Below are positions 57,491 through 64,000 of a DNA stretch of 64,000 bases, in pieces. How positions within the stretch are numbered: position 1 is the first letter of the stretch; the number at the start of each line of letters is the position of its first letter. The translations under genes and the position numbers were made by a program. Origin of the DNA: Diadema setosum (Eukaryota; Echinodermata; Echinoidea; Diadematoida; Diadematidae); the NCBI GenBank assembly GCA_033980235.1, contig CM067076.1, forward strand, positions 34,372,883 through 34,436,882. The letters run 5' to 3'. The notes beneath the pieces were generated by a model that saw nothing but the letters and a program-made list of their open reading frames with translations, did not search any database and was not told the origin of the DNA.

Positions 57491-59686
57491 TTGAAAGTTC
57501 TGAAAAGATTTATAAACGCAATATTTGTGATAATAATATGATGCAATTTTGTGAAAAGTTAAAGGAGATTGATTGGAATAATGATGTAATGCAGGGGAAT
57601 GTTGATGATCAATTTGAATAATTTATGAAAGTGGTAACTCAATTGTATAATCAGTGTTTTCCATATATTGAAAGTAAACGGAAGTGTAATCAATATAAAA
57701 AACCATTGTTTGATAATACTCTTAGGAAAATGTGTAATAAGAAAAATGTATTGTATTCGAAGTATTTAAAGAATCCAACAGAGTATCGAAAGGCTGTTTA
57801 TATTGCATGTAGAAATAAAGTTAATGCTGAGTTACGTCAAAAGAAGCGAAATTATTATTATAATAAATTTAAGAATGTTCATAATGACATTAAAGGTACG
57901 TGGAAAAGTATAAACAGGCTTCTTTGTAAGGTGAGGGAAAAAGTGCAATATCGCATTTTGCAACCGAACGGGCAATTTCTGTGTGATCAATATGCCATTG
58001 CTGATACATTTAATGTATTTCTTTTTTAGTAATATAGGTTCAAAAATTGTAAATACAGTTCCATCTACCTCTTCACATTTTACGAAATTTTTATCAACAA
58101 GTAATAATCATCACTCTATGTTTTTAAGGCCTATACAAGTATGTGATATTCTCGAAATTGTACAAAATTTAAAAACAGGTGAAAGTCCTGGATATGATGA
58201 TATTGATAGTTATGTTATAAAGAGGAGTATTAATTATTTGTAAAACCCTTGTGCAATATGTTTAATACATCTTTAAAGGATGGTGTGTATCCAAAGTGTT
58301 TAAAGATAGCAAAACTTATTCCTGTCCACAAAGGAGGTGATAAAGATCTTTTAACAAATTATAGACCTATTTCACTTTTATCTGTTTTCTCGAAGATATT
58401 TGAAAGGTTGATATATAATCAGCTGATGAAATTTTTACTTGAAAGAGATGTTTTATATTCGAAACAATTTGGTTTCAGAAAAGGGTATTCTTCATACATG
58501 GCTTTAATGGAATTAAGTAATATAATAGCACAGTCTTTTGAAAATAAGAAGTTTTTGATTGGATTATTTTTAGATTTGTCTAAAGCTTTTTATTGTATGG
58601 ATCATAGTATTCTTATCAAAAAGATGGAAATATATGGTATCAGAGGTACTGCATTGAATTTGTTTTGGAGTTATTTATGTGATAGAGTGCAATATGTGTC
58701 CATAAATTGTATATCGTCTACATATTGTTGTGTAAATATTGGTGTTCCTCAGGGATCTGTTTTAGGGCCTTTATTATTCCTTATATATGTTAATGATTTG
58801 CATTTTTCAAGTAAGTTACTTCACACTATTGCTTTTGCAGATGACACTAGCTTATTTTTGTCTGGTAATGATACATATGAATGTTCTTTGTTCAACTTTT
58901 AATCATGAACTTTGTTCAGTTAATGATTGGTTTCAAGCAAATAGACTTAAATTAAACGTGGATAAAACATGTTGTATGCTTTTTAAGCCTAGAAACAAAT
59001 ATATTACAAATGAAGTTGATATATGTATTGATAATTGTAAGATTTCTTTTGTTAAGTCAGTGAAATTCTTGGGAGTAGTAATTGATGAAAAATTAATGTG
59101 GAAGGAACACATTGATATGGTGTGTGTGAAAATAAGGAAAACAATCGGTGTTATGAATAGGCTAAAACATATTTTACCGTTCAACATACTCGTTAGACTT
59201 TATCTAACCTTGATCTTGCCGCACCTTACCTACTGCAATATTATTTTGGGGAACAGTGCAATATGCCATTTCAATCGAATTTTAGTTCTTCAGAAGCGTG
59301 CAATGAGAATCATAACGAACTCAAAACCATATTCGCATTCCAGTCATCTGTTTGAAAAATTAAATTTTCTGAAAATATTTGATATTAATACGTCCCAAAC
59401 TGTCTGTTTTATGTATCTGTTTAGAAATAATATGTTGCCATGTTTTTATGATTTTGATTTTGTAAAGAATAATGAAGTAAGTAGATATTGTACAAGACGG
59501 AGGGAAGATTATAGATTGCCCAATTTCAAGTATGAGTTCTCACGATCCACAATAATATATATTGGCCCCAAGATGTGGAGCAGTCTCCCAAATAATATTA
59601 AGCAGTGTGTCTCTATATCTGCATTCAAGAGAAAATATAAAGAATATGTGGTGAAATCATATACGTGCAATAATGCCTTCCTGTAA
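57491..59686 (+). pseudogene. LINE reverse transcriptase region, broken
   Basis: The frame resumes after the MITE. A TAA at 57,619, a slip in a T-run near 58,020, a break near 58,241 and a shift near 58,890 interrupt it. RT motifs: NYRPISLLSVFSKIFE, FGFRKGYSS, FLDLSKAFYCMDH (usual FD is FY here), GVPQGSVLGPLLF and the catalytic FADDTSLF. The C-terminal part holds WFQANRLKLNVDKT, KFLGVVIDEKLMW and GPKMWSSLPNNI. Confidence 0.75.
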
Positions 59687-59948
59687 TAATTCCCTTTATG
59701 CTAATATATGTATATATCAGTAGTTTTTGTTTTGTCTTGTCTTGATTTGTTTTGTTCTTTTTTTTGTATTGTGTCATAATTGTTACTGTTTACTAGGGAG
59801 AAGCCTTGACAGGTCAATGGCCTTTGCTTCTTCCTCCACACCCTGTACTGCATATATTATGATTGACATGTTGTCCTGTATTGTTCATTCTTTTTTTAAC
59901 CAGTTGTGCAAGTTGTGGAAATAAATGAAATGAAATGAAATAAGTACT

Positions 59949-62003
59949 ACGTGTTTCCTGTCTTCGTCTTGTCTTCGTTTGCCGTAGTTGACGTCCTGAC
60001 GTGACCTCATCGCACCAAGTCAAAGCGAGAGCTTGGGCTGTTAGTGTTACCGTCTTCGTACGTCTTCAGGCGATTTTGTATCGTCTTCTCTCGTCATCTG
60101 ACGTCCATCCCCCCCCCCCCAGTTTCTGTCGTCGTTCCTGTCTTCGTGCTCAAGTACTGTCAGCCGTATAATCTACCATAGTCCTCCACGTATTGTACCT
60201 GTGCCTTCAGTGCTCCACGCTCCAGTAATCAGATTATTTTTTGTGTTTAATTATTTTGGATGAGGTATTTTGGAATTAGTGTCCGGATTCTTTTATTTGA
60301 TGGATTCACTATGGAGTTTACGTATTTTTTTTTTTCAATTTTAAACATTAGTTAATCAACCAACCCCCCTTTTTTTTTGGAATCAGTTGTTCAGGTGAAG
60401 ATAATTTATTGTGAATTGTTGTTTCAATCGTTTGTCGATCTCTGCCATTTGTAACGGCTTACACACATATGACGTTTGTCTCTGTCTTGTAGTGTTGTTG
60501 TTTTGTTATTTTATGTAACAGGAGAGGAAGTAGAATGAAATATGATTAAGGTTATGACTGAATGTGTTTAGTTCAGTATAATCAAATGTTAGGTACTGTA
60601 CATCAGTACTGCAGTAGGTTAAATTGTAGGAAAGAAGATGTGATATACTCTAAGCGTAATGTTGTATTGATAATATTTAATGGTGATTTAAGTACAAAAT
60701 GTAAGTAATGATTATGGTTACATTTGGGTAATTGTTGATTACTGTATGTCACTGTTCTTGTTGCATGCGTGTAGCCTGTGATGTAGTGGTGTTGTATGAA
60801 TCATAGACATTGTGGAGTTTACAGTGATGTTGATTCATGGGATGTAGGTACTAGGTTGTACGGTATGTTGAGACATTGTGGAGCTCGCTGTGATGTTGAT
60901 TCATGTGATATTGTATGTTGTGTGCTTTCCGCCCGCTGTTGCTTGTACACTGTACGCCATTGCGCATGTATTGTTGTATGCTGCATTGTAGGGATTTTGA
61001 TTGTTGGTGCAGGTATCATGGTTGGATTGATTTTTCAGTTGGTGTGCTTGGAGTGGTGTGTGGTTTGTCTGGCTGATTGGTTTTGATGTTGGTGCATGCG
61101 TATTGAGATCATTGTCCTAGTTCAATTCGGTTTTTCTTGTTTGTTTTTACAATTGATTGTTGCCCATGACGGTTCGAGCCTGGTTAGCTGTGTCCTCTTG
61201 GTGTGTGTCGTTTTTTTATACCAGCATGGGAGGAGCAGGGCGTTTTGGTTTTGGCCTCGTTATACTTGGTAGTTGCCTAGTAATTCGAAAAGGTTTTTCG
61301 GGGACTGTGTGCTCACCCATGTAGATATTGTTTTTGTTAGTGGTTTCCTGTTATTCCACGTGAAACACGATTCTTACCAGGTAAATCGTAGTGTTCGATA
61401 ATTAGGACTTATGTCAGCTGTGGTATTAATATTGAGTTTAATGTTAATACTTTAGTTTTTTGCGGTTCTTCATGTACATGATATTTTCCAAGTTAGTAAT
61501 GTCACAGTCCATAGGTGTGTCATTTGATTGTTTACCCATGTTAGTTTTGGTATCAACTTCATGTTTTTGTGCATGTTAAAGTCATATAGTGTTAGCAATT
61601 TTGCATGCCAGATATGTTGATCCCGAATTAGCTAGTAGATTTGCATCATACACGTATGTTTTTGGTGCCAGAAGGACTGTGTTTTATTTATTTGTGAAAC
61701 TTGGGTTTGTTTATGGCCATGTTAAATCCTTTCATTTGTATAGTTCAATGATGTGCTACTTTATGTGCCTCCTGTTCTTTAGGTATTTAATTTCCATGCA
61801 TGTTTTGTTGCATACATGTACATAACCTTTTTGTATTTCAGAGGGGGAGCGGAAGGAATTATAGTGATTGTTGATTCAAGTTCGTCTGGTGTAAAAAATT
61901 TGAATATAGTCATTTTTTCTTTGTTTATTGTAGAATTGTATGTATATTTATATCTGAGTTAGCTTGATAATGAGAAAAGATAAAAGATAAAAAAAAGTAG
62001 TCA
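59949..62003 (+). other. interior of the LTR element, no product recognised
   Basis: T- and G-rich on the plus strand, with short frames only. A purine tract agagggggagcgg at 61,841 resembles a polypurine tract but lies 160 bp inside the LTR boundary. Confidence 0.4.
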
Positions 62004-62176
62004 CGCCAGTATGTATTGGTTGTATACAGTGTGTGAGTTCATGATTGTGAATTATGTGAATTGTCGCCCTCTTGTGCCAAGTGTTGGCCAGGGCTTTTGC
62101 CATCATGGCCGAATAAAGCCACCGACTTCCCTCTCATCTCTGTCTGTGATCGTCTGGTTTATTCTTCGTAATGGCG
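62004..62176 (+). repeat. right LTR
   Basis: CGCCAGTATGTATTGG to CGTAATGGCG, followed at once by spectrin-gene intron shared with unit 2. Confidence 0.75.
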
Positions 62177-62205
62177 AATGGCTTTTAGTGTTCTTTAAAG
62201 ACAGT

Positions 62206-62281
62206 CATTTAGGGTTCCGCCTGTTTCTCCAACATAACCGTTTAGACAGTCTGAGATATACACGATGGCCTGATAGGACTA
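62206..62281 (-). pseudogene. GIY-YIG-like nuclease fragment, unit 1
   Basis: Same short VYISDCPNGYVGETGG-type frame as at 42,000-42,075, directly right of the LTR element. Both copies are fragments. Confidence 0.4.
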
Positions 62282-62884
62282 TCAAAAATGTTATGGGAAA
62301 ACAGGCAGAACCCACAATGATCGTCGCAGCACAAAAGAACCACTGGAGTTTATAACAACCCATAGCAGCCAAACCACCTTTAGTTGAACGCGTATTCATC
62401 ATACTATACATTTGTGGAGTAATGTCAACATTCTAGATTTTGACAGGATTTTGTTGGCCTCAAAAGGTCAAGGGTCCAATATGGGTTAAAACAAATTAAA
62501 CCCAAACTCAACAAGCATTCAGGCTACTCTTTCTTACCGACAGACACCAAGTTACGTGTGTGATTACTTGGCTTGAGAATAGACACACAGGTGGATGGAA
62601 ACTCGCTCACAAATCAGAAATTGGCTTGTAGATACGAAACTTGCTGTTATATTATTACCCTTAACCGATGACTTGTCCATTATTATTATCATTAGTCCTA
62701 GTACATAGTAGTATCATTATCGCTTTTTTTTTGGAGCAACGTGGACATTAACGTTACCTTTGATATACTAAGCCTGATGGTGACATTTTGAATGATCTGA
62801 AAAGATTATTGAAATTGTTTGAAATAATGATAATGATATGACGAGAGTAGATTTTTAGATAGAAAATGTTCTTCTGCCTCCTAC

Positions 62885-63108
62885 CTCAAGGTCACTAATC
62901 GCCTTCACCAACGATTCGATATCGACGGCCGGAATGTGCGGCTTGGCCTCGGTCAATTTGGCGTTAGTGGCGGTTACCCACTCCTTACTGTCCCTGACCT
63001 CCCCGGTGAGCTCAATGTACCGCCGGGTCAGATTCAGGTCGTCAATGCGGGACTGGAGGTTCGCCTGAAGCTCGTTATACCGGCGGTTAACGTCGCTGAG
63101 TTGGCGCT
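62885..63108 (-). CDS. spectrin-repeat exon C, unit 1
   Basis: Codes for ERQLSDVNRRYNELQANLQS, a repeat helix, then the Trp anchor KEWVTATNAKL and KPHIPAVDIESLVKAISDLE. It ends in phase 0 at donor gtaggag. The start is uncertain. I use the AG inside cgctaacag because it is the only AG kept in all three copies at the right phase. The more upstream AG used in an alternative model is AA in this copy. With the chosen start the exon is 224 nt in all copies. Confidence 0.72.
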
Positions 63109-63329
63109 CTGTTAGCGTTTCATTTTTTCGTTTAAGAATTAAAAGAGTAATTCATATTGAATGAAGATGAGCTTTAAGTACAGCATGGTACGTACTAGAC
63201 ATAAAGTGATATAGCATAATAAAAAAAAAGAATTATTTGTAGAAAACAGAGGCATGTTGATTAGTCTTATCATAATTCATGTAAATATAATGAATTATCA
63301 TTATGAATATGTAAAGTGATATAACTGAC

Positions 63330-63537
63330 CATCCGTGTGAACTCCACTGCGGGTGAGATCGGAGGGTGCCGCCTGCTTGACCTGTCCAGTGTTGGGCAAG
63401 GTGGTCTGCAGAGATCTGACATGGGACTGAGTCACAATGGGTTTGTCGCTCTCGCAGACGACCGTGTCGTACTTTCGCCCCAATTTGCTGCAGGTGTCAA
63501 CGTTAGGTTTGTAGTCAATCACTTCTTGTTGTATGGT
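63330..63537 (-). CDS. spectrin-repeat exon B, unit 1
   Basis: Acceptor ttgtag, then TIQQEVIDYKPNVDTCSKLG, the start of the helix after the exon A linker. The exon continues through RKYDTVVCESDKP and ends at GVHTD plus one base at donor gtcagt (phase 1). It is 208 nt, identical in length to the copies at 44.5 and 24.9 kb. This copy opens with Thr where the others have Val. Confidence 0.76.
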
Positions 63538-63716
63538 CTACAAGGGGTAGAAGGAAGCTGGCGTTAAATAACGTTAAATTTGTTTGATTTTTATTATGAC
63601 ATCAATATCAACAGGATCTAAAAATCAAAATAAAATGAAAATAAAACACATTGTAAGGTGTCACACCTTTACACAAGGTATAACACTGCCTTCATCTAAA
63701 CTACTGAATTGTGTAC

Positions 63717-63876
63717 CTTGACGTCCTCTAGCTGTATCTGGACAGTGGGTAGGTCTTGACCGTTGACCGGCAGCTGACCAATCTTCCCTTCAATGTCACT
63801 AAGCCACTGGGTCGTATCGCATAGATGGTCCTTGTATTTCTTCTCTGCGTCACGTTTGCGCTTGAATTCCATGCTT
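63717..63876 (-). CDS. spectrin-repeat exon A, unit 1
   Basis: First exon of the gene seen in the window. The acceptor ccacag leaves one base, which completes a codon from an exon I outside the window (phase 2). The exon opens with a basic helix (MEFKRKRDAEKKYKD) and has the Trp anchor TQWLSDIEGKI and the linker LPVNGQDLPTVQIQLEDVK. It ends in phase 0 at donor gtacac. Its 160 nt equal both other copies of exon A. The gene must continue beyond position 64,000. Confidence 0.78.
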
Positions 63877-64000
63877 CTGTGGAACGGAGGACATTTTTTT
63901 TTAAATATCTATGATCTAAATCCTCGTTTTAAAGTACTGTAAGTGATAATGATCAATTTGTCAAAATGCAAATAGGAGATTTGTTCATAGTTACTCTTCT

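Larger units (their letters stand above)
55548..59940 (+). mobile_element. CR1/L2-like LINE nested in the LTR element
   Basis: TAAGTACT flanks both ends (55,540-55,547 and 59,941-59,948). The 3' end is (AAATG)n. Without the pogo-like insertion it is about 3.46 kb, with one reading frame region coding for endonuclease and reverse transcriptase. No separate first ORF is seen. Several frameshifts and a stop show that it is no longer active. Confidence 0.78.
54893..62176 (+). mobile_element. LTR retroelement without recognisable pol, 7.3 kb including a LINE
   Basis: Direct terminal repeats of 173-174 bp flank the insertion. TGGTGACTTGCG follows the left LTR as a possible primer-binding site, and a purine-rich tract (61,973-61,996) precedes the right LTR. 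The unit 2 intron is uninterrupted at 41,970/41,971. Flanks TATG and AATG may be a 4-bp target duplication with one change. Outside the nested LINE, only about 2.5 kb is interior, with no gag, protease, RT or integrase motif I can see. Confidence 0.65.
24869..63876 (-). other. spectraplakin-like gene, part: 20 exons in a tandem 9-exon super-repeat
   Basis: The exons code for continuous spectrin repeats, helical bundles that act as a spacer rod in cytoskeletal linkers. One unit is A(160 nt)-B(208)-C(224)-D(234)-E(147)-F(426)-G(321)-H(318)-I(167), in total 2,205 nt or 735 codons. It contains seven Trp-anchored helices (TQWL, EWV, QEWL, EWV, SWL, PWL, DWL), so seven repeats of about 105 residues. 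Intron phases are 2 at I-A, 1 at B-C and 0 elsewhere, the same in each unit. Junction sequences such as ADPEAIKQQIEKVK followed by VFEEDITSHH resemble those of the MACF1/dystonin rod, which is established for that family. Naming this gene a spectraplakin is inference; a nesprin or another giant spectrin protein is possible. The window holds neither end, so actin-binding, plakin and GAS2 domains cannot be checked. Confidence 0.6.

Overview
This window is nuclear DNA of an animal: split genes with GT-AG introns, mostly repeat sequence, and no operons or bacterial signals. CCCTAA-type telomere repeats, families of foldback elements, CR1/L2-like LINEs and spectrin-repeat genes suggest a marine invertebrate deuterostome. 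An echinoderm is my best guess, but the species cannot be fixed from sequence alone.

The backbone is one large minus-strand gene coding for spectrin repeats, probably a spectraplakin (MACF1/dystonin-like; a nesprin-type protein is the alternative). I can place 20 exons on the minus strand between 63,876 and 24,869. They form a tandem super-repeat of nine exons (called A to I here, 2,205 nt, 735 codons, seven spectrin repeats per unit). Unit 1 runs 63.9-45.6 kb, unit 2 runs 45.1-26.0 kb, and unit 3 starts at 25.4 kb with exons A and B. Exon lengths and intron phases are the same in every copy, and much intron sequence is shared. Unit 3 is then broken: its exons C and D lie on the plus strand at 5.9-6.9 kb. 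The two ends of the split B-C intron show that about 19.1 kb (5.6-24.7 kb) is inverted.

Inside the inverted segment are two paralogous plus-strand genes for secreted or GPI-anchored two-Ig-domain proteins. One is intact (12.5-13.3 kb). The other (22.6-23.5 kb) carries a 4-nt frameshift insertion. In both, the first Ig domain lacks the two canonical cysteines.

The rest is mobile DNA. It includes a Cys-rich-ORF element folded into a long hairpin (7.7-10.9 kb), a TIR element (16.8-19.8 kb), a 3.4-kb foldback (28.0-31.4 kb), a satellite of about 165 bp (32.3-34.0 kb), and several MITE families. At 54.9-62.2 kb an LTR element holds a LINE, which holds a pogo-like MITE. Because the spectrin unit is duplicated, many insertions can be compared with an empty paralogous site in the same window. 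This reveals target-site duplications (TTAA, TTYAA, ATTATTT, TATA-like) and the relative ages of the insertions.
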